From positions 17,393,310 to 17,457,309 of the forward strand of contig NC_068352.1 in assembly GCF_014633365.1 (NCBI RefSeq): a stretch of DNA of 64,000 bases. Direction: 5' to 3'. Shown piece by piece: positions 11,899 through 31,978 of this stretch. Positions within the stretch are counted from its first letter, which is position 1. Each line of letters begins with the position of its first letter. The notes below the pieces were generated by a model that was given only the letters and a program-made list of their open reading frames with translations, was not told where the DNA came from and ran no database searches. Source of the DNA: Diospyros lotus. Lineage: Eukaryota; Streptophyta; Magnoliopsida; Ericales; Ebenaceae. Made by a program: the position numbers and the translations under genes.

Positions 11899-13185
11899 TG
11901 GCTATTAGCACCAAAAAATTAAATATTTTCGAGTTTTGGAAATTTTATCAAATACTTTCAATTTTGGCAAGAAGAGCTCAATTTCTAAAATTATTTACAA
12001 TTTTACCCAATGTTGAAATTAATTTTGATCCGCATGTGGCTTTGCTGAGGTGGCATGCCACTTGACATTTATTTTTTTTTATTATTTTTTGAAAAAAAAA
12101 TACTCTCTCTTCTCTTCTCTACCATGACCGTTTCTCACTTCGCCTCATTGTCGCCCAAGGCCGCCTAATTACCTTATCGCATCATCTTTACTTTGCACGA
12201 ATTGATTCACACACAGCAACATATATATACATACACAACAACATATATATTCACACACACAAAACAAAATATACAGTGGTCGACGGCAAGAAAGGCGACG
12301 AACGATTGATTGAGCGGCGGTGGAGGGTGACAATGGCGTTGGCGAGAATGAGAGAAAAGGTGAAAGAGAGAGATCAATGATAAAGTTTGACAGCCTTCAT
12401 CGGAGAAGTTCGATCAGACTTCTCTCATCGAACTTCTCAATACGGCATTCATTATTGAACTTTTACAACATTCATTATCAGACTTCTACGCTCTTTATTA
12501 TCTAACTTCTTTATCATTAGATTTCTCTGATCGGACTTCTTCGGCCTTTATTATCGAATTTCTTCATCATTAGACTTCTCCGACCTTCATTATCAAATTT
12601 CTCCAATCAAACTTCTCTGCCCTTCATTATCGGGCTTCTCCGATCAAACTTTTTTAGCCTTCATTAATCTAATCTTCGATGAAGTCCAATTGGACTTCAG
12701 ATCAGACTTCATCGTCTCTTTCACCCTCTCACTTTCTCTCTCATTCTTGGCAGTGCCGTCGTTGTCCCGTACTGCTACTTGATTTGTCGTCTGCCACCCT
12801 TTTCTCACTGTATCTTTTGTTATGTGTGTATGTATATATATGTTGTTGTGTGTGTGTTAATTAATTCGTGCAAACTAAAGAGAAAGCGATGAGGTAAAAT
12901 AATAATGAGGCAAAGTGAGAAACGACTATGGTAGAAGAGAAGACGGGGCCATGATAGAGGAGAGAAAAAAGAATATTTTTTTAAAAAATAATAAAAAATA
13001 AAAAATAAATTAAATATCAAATGACATGCCACCTGAACAAAATCACACACGGGTTAAATTTGATTTTAGCATTGGCTAAAATTACAATTAATTTTAAAAA
13101 TTAGGCTTTTTTTGCTAAAATAAAAATATTAGATGAAATTGTCAAAATTTTAAAAAAATTGACTTTTTTTTTGTGTTAATAGCCC
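11899..13185. mobile_element. Nonautonomous MULE (1287 bp) with long TIRs and 9-bp target duplication
   Basis: Perfect direct repeats TTTAAAATA at 11890-11898 and 13186-13194 flank the element; 9 bp is the Mutator signature. The ends read TGGCTATTAGCAC and, as reverse complement, GGGCTATTAACAC. The inverted similarity continues inward for roughly 300-350 bp on each side, with diverged stretches. Shared blocks include GGTGGCATGCCACTT versus GGTGGCATGTCATTT, the TTTCTCACTT block, and CAACATATATATACATACAC. There is no transposase frame. The middle (about 12390-12690) is a degenerate tandem repeat of CTTC-rich units. The element ends about 300 bp upstream of the citrate synthase ATG, so it adjoins or enters that promoter. 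Confidence 0.85.
12390..12690. repeat. Degenerate tandem repeat inside the MULE
   Basis: Repeated, imperfect units combine CCTTCATTATC, GAACTTCTC and CGATCAGACTTCTC, with a period near 35-40 bases and about seven or eight copies. It has no coding sense, although a small open frame crosses it. Internal minisatellite-like arrays are common in TIR-only MULE derivatives. Confidence 0.7.
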
Positions 13186-13194
13186 TTTAAAATA

Positions 13195-13487
13195 ACACCT
13201 GATACTAATATTATATTATATTATAGCAATATATCAAATTCAGTGTCTTATTTAGCATGAAATTAAAAATTGACAACTATAATTAAAATAAATAAATTAA
13301 ATGGAAGACGCAAATTACAGAGATAGTAGCGAACCAAAACGACCAATTCTGGCATCAGGCAAGCAGCAACCGGATCATCATCATCATCATTTCACCGACT
13401 TCGAAGTTCAGAGATAGAGACAGAGAGAGGTGGGAAGGGAAGGCTGCACCGAATTCTTGAGTTGTGGATTGTTGCGTGTGAAAGGAG
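13195..13487 (+). promoter_or_regulatory. Citrate synthase promoter/5' leader region
   Basis: This is the only DNA between the MULE end and the start codon. The first part is AT-rich (13200-13310). The second part, 13330-13487, changes to a GA-rich, transcript-like composition (agagatagagacagagagagg), which I take as the 5' leader. I see no convincing consensus TATA box; ATTTAG near 13250 and AATAAATTAAAT near 13290 are weak candidates. If the promoter is longer than about 290 bp, it must include MULE sequence. Confidence 0.4.
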
Positions 13488-22598
<9,111 letters not shown>

Positions 22599-22860
22599 GC
22601 TTCGAACTTAATCAACGTCAGAATTCAAGATGGCCAGATAATAATGACCTGCCGCCAACGGTTAGGTGCCCTTCATAAAAATCACATCTTGCTTTAGAAA
22701 AGCATCTTGGTTAGCTTTTGTCCAATTGATGTATTATGACATAACTAAGCAATATATAAATTCAGGATATAATGTGTTAATAAACAAATTCCTCAAAACC
22801 CAGACTGAGTCTACTACTTTTGTTGCATATTTCTAGTTTCGGTGTTAAATAAATGTGAAA
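22599..22860 (+). terminator. Citrate synthase 3' UTR and likely poly(A) region
   Basis: Sequence after the TAG at 22596-22598 keeps a transcript-like composition for some 200 bases. It contains TTAATAAACAAATTC at about 22778 and TTAAATAAATGTG at about 22843, both acceptable near-upstream poly(A) elements. The exact cleavage site cannot be read from sequence alone. Confidence 0.4.
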
Positions 22861-25800
22861 TTAGTTGCTGGGTGGTTAAAGGAGTCATCAGGTTTTTGGT
22901 ACTCGATTTTACTGTATTTGTTGCATATTGCTAGTTTCGGTTCTCTGCGGAGCTTTCCCGACAGAAATTGAAACTGTTTAGCTTTGTGGATTTCACTACT
23001 TAACTGGGGTGGTTGTTTTTGGGTGATTAAGGCAAGAGTTATCGTCCCCTATTTTCATCTGTGACTCGCATAACTGCTTTCTCAAAAAGAGCCACTTTTA
23101 AGCAAAAGCAAGCCCCATGCTTTTTAAAGTTCATATTATAATTTTTCTCATAATTTTTTAATATATTTATGGGTAAATAAAAAGTTATTTCAAACTTTAT
23201 CTTTCTTCTTCTGCTTTTTAAAGTGTTTTATTTGACTATAAGAGGGAGGGAGATAACATTTATTGTGTATTGTTATTGTTGTAAGCTCTTGGAATTTAAT
23301 CTTTTTGTGTTTAATTATTTTATTTACTTTGGATTGGATAGTTTATTATGTGCACATGCAATCTTAGATTGTTTATTTAATAATTTTGTTTAAATATTTC
23401 TTTATATTGCTTTAGCATTTTTTTTTCTTTTGTGATTGGTATTTTGTTCATAAGCTATTGAATTGTTTTGATATTTATTATTATTTCTCTTGCTTTGGCT
23501 TGACTCTTATTATAAGTGTAAGCTTGGCTCAACTAATTGTTCTCAATAGAAAAAAAAAAATGAGTATAATCATCTTTGCATAAATAATTATTAAAATTAT
23601 GGTATGAGAAACAAGTACCCTAATATATAAGACTAATTTAAATTTATATACCTCTTCAAAAGTTAAGATCCTAAATATAGAATAGGATTATTAAATTGCA
23701 TCACTATTTCCCATCATTATTTAGTTTAGATACTGAATGTGCTGTTAATGCATAGAGCATGTAGGATAAGTGCAGAAAGAGACCCTACAAGTGGAAGTTT
23801 TGATACCAAGGGTGAGTTCGTTTATGAGATTGAAGCGTTAGCAATTTGAGTTTTTTTTTTTTTGGTTATGTACTATCACGAGCACTTTTTGTTATTCGGT
23901 CCCATGATTTCAGCATGAGATGTAAATCAGAGAACCCAGCATGCAGTTTTAATCCCTAGTCTTTCTCCGCTAACGTGATGGCGGTTTGGCAGTCAGTCTT
24001 CCAACTTTGAAGGTCGCTCTTAGCTGCTGAGTTTTGTCTCCTGACCAGAACTCGAACACGGAACCAGAGAGTTCAAAAAACAACACTTCAACGATTTTTT
24101 CTTTACCAATTGATCTATGCTCTGGGGGCATTCTTTTTTTGTGAATAGTGTGGGGAGTTAAATTGAGTTTATTTTAGTTTTAAATATATTTTACTATTAT
24201 ATGTGCATTATTTGAATGTCATGAGCAGATATAGTAGTCTGGTGCTTACCATGCCTATGTGCAATCTACCAAAAAAATCCATCTTATGTTCCACTATTAA
24301 TGGAATGGCTCCATTGAGGTTCTCTACAAGCTCACTTCAAAAACTTATTTATAATCCTTAGATTTGTTCAAAGTCCAGGAAATTAACATCACAATCAATA
24401 GTTTATACAAATGTGCATCAGCATTTACAGTGTAGTTTCAAGTCTTTGGGTGATGAAACTGTGAAGAGCTTTCGATGTCTTGGTTGTTTTGATTCACAAT
24501 GGCAAATTTGAATTTGAGTCTCTTGATATTTGACAAAAGTTTTTAATATGCATACAATAATAATCTTTTTTTCGAATTATCGTTCGCATGTACCTTCAAT
24601 TTCAATAGAAAAGGTAAATAATCATCTTTTCTTTGAGTTTAAAAGTTATATTTATGTTTCAAAATATCCATTTAAATGTTTCCAATGACCAAAAATGCAT
24701 TTATTTTCTTACTTGAAATTGATTCCTTCATCTAATTTAAATAGTTGAAAATATATTCATTAGAGCAAAATAGTCAATCAATAGTGCCTATTTTATTTAC
24801 ATTGGGTAATTTTTCTTGTCCAACTCTACTTTCTAGTCAATATGAATTAGTTCACCTGTAGTTAAAGTAGTCGGCTATTTTGTTCTCCTTACTATGGCAA
24901 AATATAAACTTGATTGCCTATTCCATATTAGTTAACTATTATGTTCTTACTCAAAAATGGCAAAAAAAGCTACACACACGTGCCAAAAATGATAAAAATA
25001 CTATTTTTCTCCTTACAAATTTATTTTCCCTCACCCAGTGACCCATGACCGTCTTTACAATCGCCCGTTGCCACCATTCTGTTGCAACCTTCAACGATAG
25101 TTGGGCACGAGAGATGAGGCAAATGAAGTGACAAGATGGTAGACATGGAAAAGGGAAAAACAAGGAAGGGGGATCATGGGAAGGGGGGGAAAGAGGAGGT
25201 GGTCGTGGTGTCACTAAGCGAAGGGAGACTTGGGAAGAGCAGGGAAAAGACTTTTACAATTTTGCAAATTAAGCGAGGGTATTTTTGTCATTTGAGTTGG
25301 CTTTTGTAAACCAAGGAGTATAAATAACATTTTTCATATTAAAATTAGTGGAATAAATATTATGATTATGTAAAATAAGAAAAAAAGATATAGAATTAGC
25401 TTACCTTAAGCTCACTCAAAGTATATAATTATTGATATCATCAATTGATGTATTGGAACCAAATAATTAATATAAAATAGTTGAATCACCACACTATGTT
25501 TTTCCAAAAAAACAAGTTTTGACAATAAAATTAATTTTAGAATTACAAAAAATTAATTATTTATTCAAACTCATTTTTGAATATATGAACCGTCGTAGTT
25601 GGGGGAATTTAATGACGGGTTCTATCTGACTAAACTTGACTAGGAGGATTGATGTCCTATAAAATACACTTCGAGCAATTAATTCTAAGAAAGTTGTTGC
25701 AATATCCTTTCAGATCATCACGGAAGAATTGTTTCTCTAAAAAATATTGTCTTTTTTGAATCTCATTAGCAATCACCTATTTCCATACGTTATTATACAT

Positions 25801-26370
25801 AGACCACATAGAAAACATTCCGATCGCGATTTACAGGCGGTTTTGCGCAATGATAAATATCTAACACTAACATATAAGATAACAGTGTTACTTTCGGTAT
25901 AAGGACTAATAACACAATCGAAGTCAATAACAGATCATTAATCTTTTTAGTCATATAATCTATTAATTACATCATATTTATTAAATGTTTAATTAATAAT
26001 TACCTACATGTCTACTATATTTATCCCACGAATTATGACATGTAATTTATTATCTTTTATTATTAATATTTTATATTAATTAAAAATAATAACTCATACA
26101 TATATCCGTTCATAATCAATATATCATATCTAGTGAGTATCCATTTATTTATGAGTGATAGATTAAAAACATGTTCAATTTAGCCCTTAAAAATCTAAGA
26201 CAATAAGTTGGTGTACCTTCATCCCTGTTAGATTAGATACCGTAGGTCTTGGGAGTCCATGCAACTTAACCAATTGATCAAGAAAGATTCTTGGACTGTG
26301 TACAGGTGTGTAAAAACTTGAATTAAAAAAAATATAAATATAAAATATAATAAAATAATAATAATACTAA
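22861..26370. other. Intergenic region between citrate synthase and VHA-D
   Basis: About 3.5 kb without a credible gene on either strand. Contents are one SINE (23851-24129) and a purine/pyrimidine-skewed 24950-25330 block that looks like a nonautonomous element but has no confirmed ends. An AT-rich stretch (25300-26370) follows. Short open frames here (for example on the minus strand at 24951-25214) are low-complexity Pro/Ser/Phe readings of GA-rich DNA. Confidence 0.5.
23851..24129 (-). mobile_element. tRNA-derived SINE, minus orientation, with poly(A) tail
   Basis: On the minus strand the head is GCCCCCAGAGCATAGATCAA, with A-box-like TAGATCAATTGGT (24104-24117) and B-box-like GGTTCCGTGTTCGAGTTCTG (about 24045-24065). 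An unrelated body follows, and a 13-nt A tail (plus-strand T13 at 23851-23863) ends it. A pol III promoter arrangement plus terminal poly(A) is the SINE layout. It differs in sequence from the Au-type copies in the citrate synthase introns, so it is a separate family. No target duplication was identified. Confidence 0.6.
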
Positions 26371-26374
26371 TTAG

Positions 26375-26511
26375 AGATATATATACCTATATATTAAAAA
26401 AAGAGAGAAGGCAGCCGGATCCGAGTCGGATCCGCGTACCCAGAGGGAAGGCCGACCCGTGCCAATCGGGTCGGAAATAAATGGCCCCGGGGGGGAGACG
26501 TCACCAATTTG

Positions 26512-26554
<43 letters not shown>

Positions 26555-26657
26555 TCTCAAGAACACCTTTGTAAATCACCCATTTTGCAAAATACAACCG
26601 TCCGATCGTCGATCCGACCACGTTTTCACCGTGAAAGTGGCCCCGATCTACAAGTAG
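26375..26657 (+). promoter_or_regulatory. VHA-D core promoter and non-coding first exon (proposed)
   Basis: ATATATATACC and TATATATTAAA at 26376-26400 give a TATA-like site. The following DNA turns GC-rich and transcript-like, with CCCCGGGGGGGAGACGTCAC around 26485 (an ACGT-core element) and a (CT)n microsatellite at 26514-26547, frequent in plant 5' leaders. It ends with AAGTAG followed by GTAAGT (donor at 26658), a perfect donor consensus. The next good acceptor just before the VHA-D ATG is TTTTTGACTAG ending at 28720. The leader intron is inferred from these two sites and the absence of another gene between them. Confidence 0.5.
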
Positions 26658-28720
26658 GTAAGTCTTTTAGTTTCATCAGTATTTTTTTTTTCCAGTATAT
26701 ATCCATGATATATAGATACGTATATGGGGGATTTGGGTGTTTGGCGGGAAGTTTAAGCATAGATCTACAAAGATCCGACCGTTGGATTTTTCTGGTCTTT
26801 GGGTATGTTGGTCGATGGCGGTAAGGGTGTCGGGTGGTTGCCTCTGATCGCCGGAAAACGTGTAGCTTAGCTGGGTAACCTAAGATTAATGCTGAATTGA
26901 ATCAAGCCAAGAGGAAAGAAGAGAAACTTGAGAACTCCTCTGGCCAAAATGTCTTTTAGCGTCCAAATCTCAAGCTAAACTGTGAAGAGAGTTAGTGGCA
27001 AATGTTAAGGATGGACAGTTGAAATCCTAATCACCCTTAAAATCTCCATCAACAAAGCCAACAGAGAATTCTAAATTAGATCCTAATGAGCCTAAATGTG
27101 CCAGAAAAAAAGTTGTTTACATTAAGAGATGAGAACTAGATCTACATACTGAACTAAACTGATGCAGAAAACCTAATAAATTATGAAAACATACCTGGAT
27201 CCATGATTGCCTAGTTGACATATGCACTGCTATATACATCTTTACCTCAAAACAAGCATGTCTTGTTCTCATGAACTCTCCTCCACTTGCAGTAATGAAT
27301 ATCTTCTCCATGCTTCTCCTTCATTCTTCAAACATCCAGTACTGCTTCTTCTTTTCATGCCTTTTGGAGCTTTCTTCCTGTAATGATGTTACTATCTCTC
27401 TCAATATTCCTATCAGATCTATCATGCAAATTTTCTGCTTCTGAACTTGAACTCTCTCCAACATTATATGGCCGGCCTCCTATTAGACCATTCTCCTTCA
27501 GCAATTGCGGGATGAAAATTGTTCTTGTCTTTCAGCAACAGCCATTGCTGATAAATTTCATGAATGATGGTTTCAATAAAGATTATCTACCAGTTATAAA
27601 AATAAAAATTCTCTGCTCAAAAAATTACCTTTCTGTGTCTAGTAGCCATAAAATTACTGTATACCTGGAAAATTATTTTATGCATGCTGTTTGTCTTGTT
27701 GGAGGGTTGGAAATATGGTCTGAGGGGTTGTTTTAAAGGGTTTTTTTTTTTTTTTTTTGTTGGGGGGGTGCAATGGTTGTCAGAAGGTGATTGTCGATCA
27801 TTGATAGGGGAGGTTGTCCATTGAAGTGAGGTTACACGCTATTGGTTCGCTCAGGGTACGTTGCTTTAAAATTTGTGTAGGGTTGAAATGAAATCAATGC
27901 AAAATTTTGTAACTGTGTAGGTTTTATTAAACAAAAAATATATATATAAACAGTTTTTTTTTGTCTGAAGTTTTACAAATGAAAACAAAAACCTGAAAAT
28001 GACAATGAAATTAGACAGGCCCTAAGTCCAGATATCTGAAAAGTATTCAAGTGACCAAGGAGAAAACTTGAAGTAGCATTGTCCATCCTATGTTGTTCCT
28101 GCAAAAGAAATACTATCAATGATGATATGGATTGATTTGTTGAGTAGATGATGTTGGAAAGGTTGTAATGCATTGTCGTTTTTCATTTTCTCCTACATTT
28201 TTACCTACCTTACAATTGTAGAAGTAAGATAAAAAAAAATGCGAAATCTAGACACATAATTAAAACTTTTGTGTTGGATTTGATATTACAAAAACTTGAA
28301 ATTGTAAATTCAAAAGTTAAGCATAAAAAGAGAAAAAAAGAAAAGCATAGGATTGCAGGTGGTCTAGACTCCAGATTTAGGCAGAATTCGTTATCCTTCT
28401 CTCCCCTAGGGCAGCTACCATTTTGATATTAGAGTGAATGATGTGGAATGGAATGAATTCTCTATTAAGATCTTGTATTTTAACCATCTTTAAAATTCCT
28501 GCATTTTGTGGAATTGTTGCGACTATAATTCAAGCTTATTGGAGAAGGTAAATAATTGATATCTTGATATTATTATGTTTATCATATGAGGCATAGATGC
28601 GATTGTAATTAATATTTACCATTTTTCCCTTAAAACAAAGTAACTACAGATTTTACTGATATAGGAAGGACTTTCCTATCTATGGATCTTGGTTAATTAC
28701 TTGAATTTCTTTTTGACTAG
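26658..28720 (+). other. Proposed 2.06 kb 5'-leader intron of VHA-D
   Basis: Bounded by a GTAAGT donor at 26658 and a pyrimidine-rich acceptor ending in AG at 28719-28720. The interior has no coherent gene. It contains a T17-18 tract at about 27740-27758 followed by a G-run, and scattered short frames on both strands. Long leader introns are common in constitutively expressed plant genes and often raise expression; that role here is inference. An alternative is that the transcript starts nearer the ATG and this DNA is simply upstream sequence. Confidence 0.45.
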
Positions 28721-28732
28721 ATATTTGACAAA

Positions 28733-29518
28733 ATGTCCGGCCAAAGCCAGCGATTGAATGTTGTTCCAACTGTTACAATGCTTGGAATTATGAAAGCTCG
28801 CCTTGTTGGTGCCACAAGAGGCCATGCCCTTCTCAAGAAGAAGAGCGATGCTTTGACTGTGCAGTTCCGTCAGATTCTCAAGAAAATTGTCTCAACAAAA
28901 GAATCAATGGGAGAAATCATGAAAACATCCTCTTTTTCCCTAACAGAAGCCAAATATGTTGCTGGCGATAACATCAAGCATGTTGTCCTCGAGAATGTCG
29001 AGAGTGCAGCTCTTAAAGTTCGATCCCGCCAAGAGAATGTTGCAGGTGTAAAGCTCCCCAAGTTCGAGTACTTCACAGATGGTGAAACAAAGAACAATCT
29101 GACTGGGCTGGCAAGAGGTGGCCAACAGGTGCAAGCTTGTCGTGCTGCCTATGTTAAAGCCATTGAGGTTCTTGTTGAGCTTGCTTCTCTCCAAACATCA
29201 TTCTTGACCCTTGATGAAGCAATCAAAACCACAAATCGCAGGGTCAACGCCCTGGAGAACGTAGTGAAGCCAAGGTTAGAGAATACAATATCTTACATCA
29301 AGGGGGAATTGGATGAACTGGAAAGGGAGGATTTCTTCAGGCTGAAGAAGATACAAGGTTACAAGAAGAGGGAGATTGAGAGACAGCTTGCAGCTGCCAA
29401 GCAGTTTGCAGAGGAACAGTTTGCAGAGAGAATTTCTTTGCAAAAGGGGATTTCAGTCAGTTCTGCCCATAACTTGTTATCTGCTGCCATGCACAAAGAT
29501 GAGGACATAATTTTTTGA
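28733..29518 (+). CDS. VHA-D: V-type proton ATPase subunit D (261 aa, single coding exon)
   Basis: Subunit D is part of the central rotor shaft of the V1 sector, linking ATP hydrolysis in the A3B3 head to proton pumping by V0 at the tonoplast and endomembranes. The frame reads MSGQSQRLNVVPTVTMLG at the N-terminus. It continues with GATRGHALLKKKSDALT, LARGGQQVQACRAAYVKA, and TTNRRVNALENVVKPRLE near residues 160-185, the family's most conserved stretch. The C-terminus ends DEDIIF. The length of 261 residues equals that of plant homologues. Heptad-like helices at both ends fit the coiled-coil shaft. The ATG at 28733 is 12 bases after a likely leader-intron acceptor. The coding part lacks introns but is not a processed pseudogene: the frame is intact, there is no poly(A) tract, and upstream sequence is promoter-like. 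Confidence 0.97.
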   Translation: MSGQSQRLNVVPTVTMLGIMKARLVGATRGHALLKKKSDALTVQFRQILKKIVSTKESMGEIMKTSSFSLTEAKYVAGDNIKHVVLENVESAALKVRSRQENVAGVKLPKFEYFTDGETKNNLTGLARGGQQVQACRAAYVKAIEVLVELASLQTSFLTLDEAIKTTNRRVNALENVVKPRLENTISYIKGELDELEREDFFRLKKIQGYKKREIERQLAAAKQFAEEQFAERISLQKGISVSSAHNLLSAAMHKDEDIIF

Positions 29519-29830
29519 TTCTGGATGGACGGTTAATTTAATTTTTTGATTCTTAGAAGGAGAAGAAGATATATATATAGAGAGAGAGATATTGTGCCAT
29601 GCCTGGGATTGAATTATGTATTTTTCTTATTCATTGTACCAATAATGGATGAGCAGAGTTTCATCTTGTGGCTGGACTCTGGATGGTCAACAGCATTTGA
29701 GTTTGTTAACAAACAGATGACGCGAAGTTTGATTTTACAGCTGTATCTTTCAGTTAGATAATAATACTACTGTGACTTGAGTGAATAGTTTGATTTTACA
29801 GCTGTATTTTCAGTTAAGATGGATTTATGG
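29519..29830 (+). terminator. VHA-D 3' UTR with a small tandem duplication
   Basis: The downstream region contains AGAGAGAGATATTG, then a duplicated motif: TTTGATTTTACAGCTGTAT occurs at about 29728 and again at about 29789, with TTTCAGTTA following both (about 61 bases apart). GATAATAATAC lies between the copies and could serve as a poly(A) signal. The exact 3' end is not visible. Confidence 0.4.
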
Positions 29831-30312
29831 AGAAACTTTCATTGATGGATGAGAATTTCTCTAGAAACCTGATAAGGTTTAGTGTAAAAGAAAGAGGGAA
29901 GGAGAGGAGAGAGAAAGTGAATGGGAAGGGGAAGGGAGAGGAGAAAAGAGACTCAATTTGGTGACTACCAACTGTCGGCTGCCACCAAATTCGTCGATGC
30001 AAGAAAAGGAGATGGAGATGAGAGACAACGAGAGGTGAGATGGTTTTCAAGTAAGAATAAAATGGTTAATTTTCGAGATGAATTAAATAGGAGGAAATCA
30101 GTGTTAATCAATGCCTTTTTACCAAACTTCAATTGTCACATGAAATTTAGTCTTTTTATAAATTACAATGATTTCTCATATTTAGTAAATTATTTTGATC
30201 ATATTTACTTTTTAAAAATTGCACTTTCTTCCTATTATTAGAAAGTTGTTATTTAGAGTCAAATCAAAATTTGGTTGCACAAACAAATTTATTATAAATA
30301 CGGGTTATATAG

Positions 30313-30500
30313 CTAAGAAGACGAATCACTATCCAAGTCCTCATCCAATTTGGAATCAACCTTAAATTTCTTCCTCCATTGAAGCATTTTCTCAAGCTTC
30401 TAGAATGTATCATTAGCTTTCAACTCCCAGTCACAAAACACTTGAGCAGGACCACATTTCTTTCAGTACTTACTAGGCAAAAAGGGTCCTGGGTACACCC
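30313..30500 (-). pseudogene. Unidentified protein-coding gene fragment, two in-frame stops
   Basis: The minus strand from 30500 reads a protein-like frame of about 60 residues: VYPGPFLPSKY, stop (TGA), KKCGPAQVFCDWELKANDTF, stop (TAG), KLEKMLQWRKKFKVDSKLDE, then DLDSDSSS and a natural-looking TAG at 30315-30313. The acidic/serine tail followed directly by a stop looks like a true C-terminus. Each internal stop is one substitution away from a sense codon (TGA from TGG; TAG from CAG or GAG). I do not recognise the family. It lies between VHA-D and a Gypsy 5' LTR, and no upstream exons were found. It could be a duplicated last exon or a transposon-captured piece. Confidence 0.45.
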
Positions 30501-30628
30501 TAAAGTAAGATAATTTTTACCAAAGTCTTCTTCTTCAACCCTTTTATAGTCAATACATCTCTCTCTCTCTCTCTCCCTCTCTTTCTCTTTCTACCTTGCT
30601 GTCATGGGTAAGGGTCTCCTCAACTTTA

Positions 30629-31152
30629 TATCACACTCCACTTATTTTGGCATGCCTCAATTCGATAATGTAGCGAAGCTCAAAGGTTACCTTAGAAGAT
30701 TCTAGAAGTCTCTAGTTCCTTCAAGGGTATTGTAGGATTTTCTTAGGTATTCCAAGAGATTCTAGGTCTTCTAACTGATTCAAGGTAATTCTCCTAAGTT
30801 TCACATATTTTGGTAACACTTTATTTTCCCATCTTAGTCTTTTTGTATTTTCCCTATGTTTTTATCTATCTTGTATTTGATTAATATAGTAGGTAGGAAA
30901 ATGGTAATTTTGTTTGTATTGCATTAAGCTCAATATAAGAGCTTAGTTCTCTCATTTATAGTCATTCAAGAGTTTAATCAAACTCCAAAGCTTCTTTCTC
31001 TACTTTGTATCACTAGAGTTATGTTTGAGTTTGCTTCCTAACTTGTCTTTTAGCATGTGTTGGAGAAGGAAAGTTGACAATGCTTGTTGTCAAGGTGAAC
31101 AATCTAGGTGATGGCTCGAGTAGTTACGATGTTAAAGTCTGGGCACATGACA
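30629..31152 (+). repeat. Gypsy 5' LTR
   Basis: Starts TATCACACTCCACTTATTTT (the usual TG has become TA) and ends CTGGGCACATGACA. It aligns throughout to the 3' copy at 42939-43526, which is about 60 bases longer owing to indels in the middle third. The PBS follows at 31157-31168. Confidence 0.85.
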
Positions 31153-31978
31153 GTTGTGGTATCAAAGCTTTGGGTTGTTGCCAACATTTCCAAGTGAAAC
31201 CTATGGAGAGCCATCATGTTGAAGTTCAAGATGATGGAATGGAAGCTACTTAAAGAAAAAAACATGCACAAAGAAGGAGCGAGTAAAAGGGAAGAATGTA
31301 GCTTTAGAAGTAAAGTTGTCTATCCTCAAAACTACTCTGAGTAATGTTCATGAGAGATTCTCATAAATAGAGGAAGGTATGATCTTGTTATACAGCAACA
31401 CCAATGATACTCTTAGCCAACTGGGATATTGCTTAGAGGAGGTCTAAGGTGACGTGGAGTGAAAGAAGTTTGATTTGGAGGCCCAAATAGTAATGGCATT
31501 GGGCAAGCTTCAAGTCCAAATTGATAAGATGAGGACTTATATAGAAGGCAATCAAGATAAGGCCCTCACAACCCATGGCAAACACAAGTTGCTCAAAGGA
31601 GTTGCCCAAGATGGCTGTGACCAAACCAAAGGAGTTTGCTGGTATCTTTGATGCTAAAGAAGTTATGAATATAGATGCCAAAGAAGTTGAGAATTTCTTG
31701 TGGTAGATAAAGAGATACCTGAAAGGCATTGAGGTGGAAGATGAGACTGCCAAGGAACACAATGCTTCTTACTTTCTTATTGATAATGTTATGTTGTGGT
31801 GGAAAATAAAGTATGTTGACACTAAAATTGAGGTAAACAAATTCACCATTCTTATTTCAGAAGACTTCAAGAAAGAGTTGAAGAAGTAATTCTACCCCGA
31901 GAATGTGATTGAGGAGGCTCGAAGAAAGCTTTGTGAGCTAAGACAAAGGGGAAGTATCAATGATCATGTGAGGGATTT

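Noticed and set aside
12320..12864. Two 61-residue frames in the MULE (12320-12505, 12679-12864)
   Set aside because: Low-complexity readings of a CTTC-type tandem repeat and CT-rich TIR; no protein-like pattern.
24951..25214. Pro-rich 87-residue minus frame
   Set aside because: Reading of a GA-rich strand; composition explains it fully, and the flanks look like repeat DNA.
28870..29194. Minus-strand open frames of 75 and 84 residues across VHA-D
   Set aside because: Antisense shadows of a highly conserved coding exon.
28733..29518. VHA-D as a processed pseudogene
   Set aside because: Although intronless in its coding part, the frame is intact at family length and there is no 3' poly(A) tract or flanking duplication; a leader intron with good sites is present.
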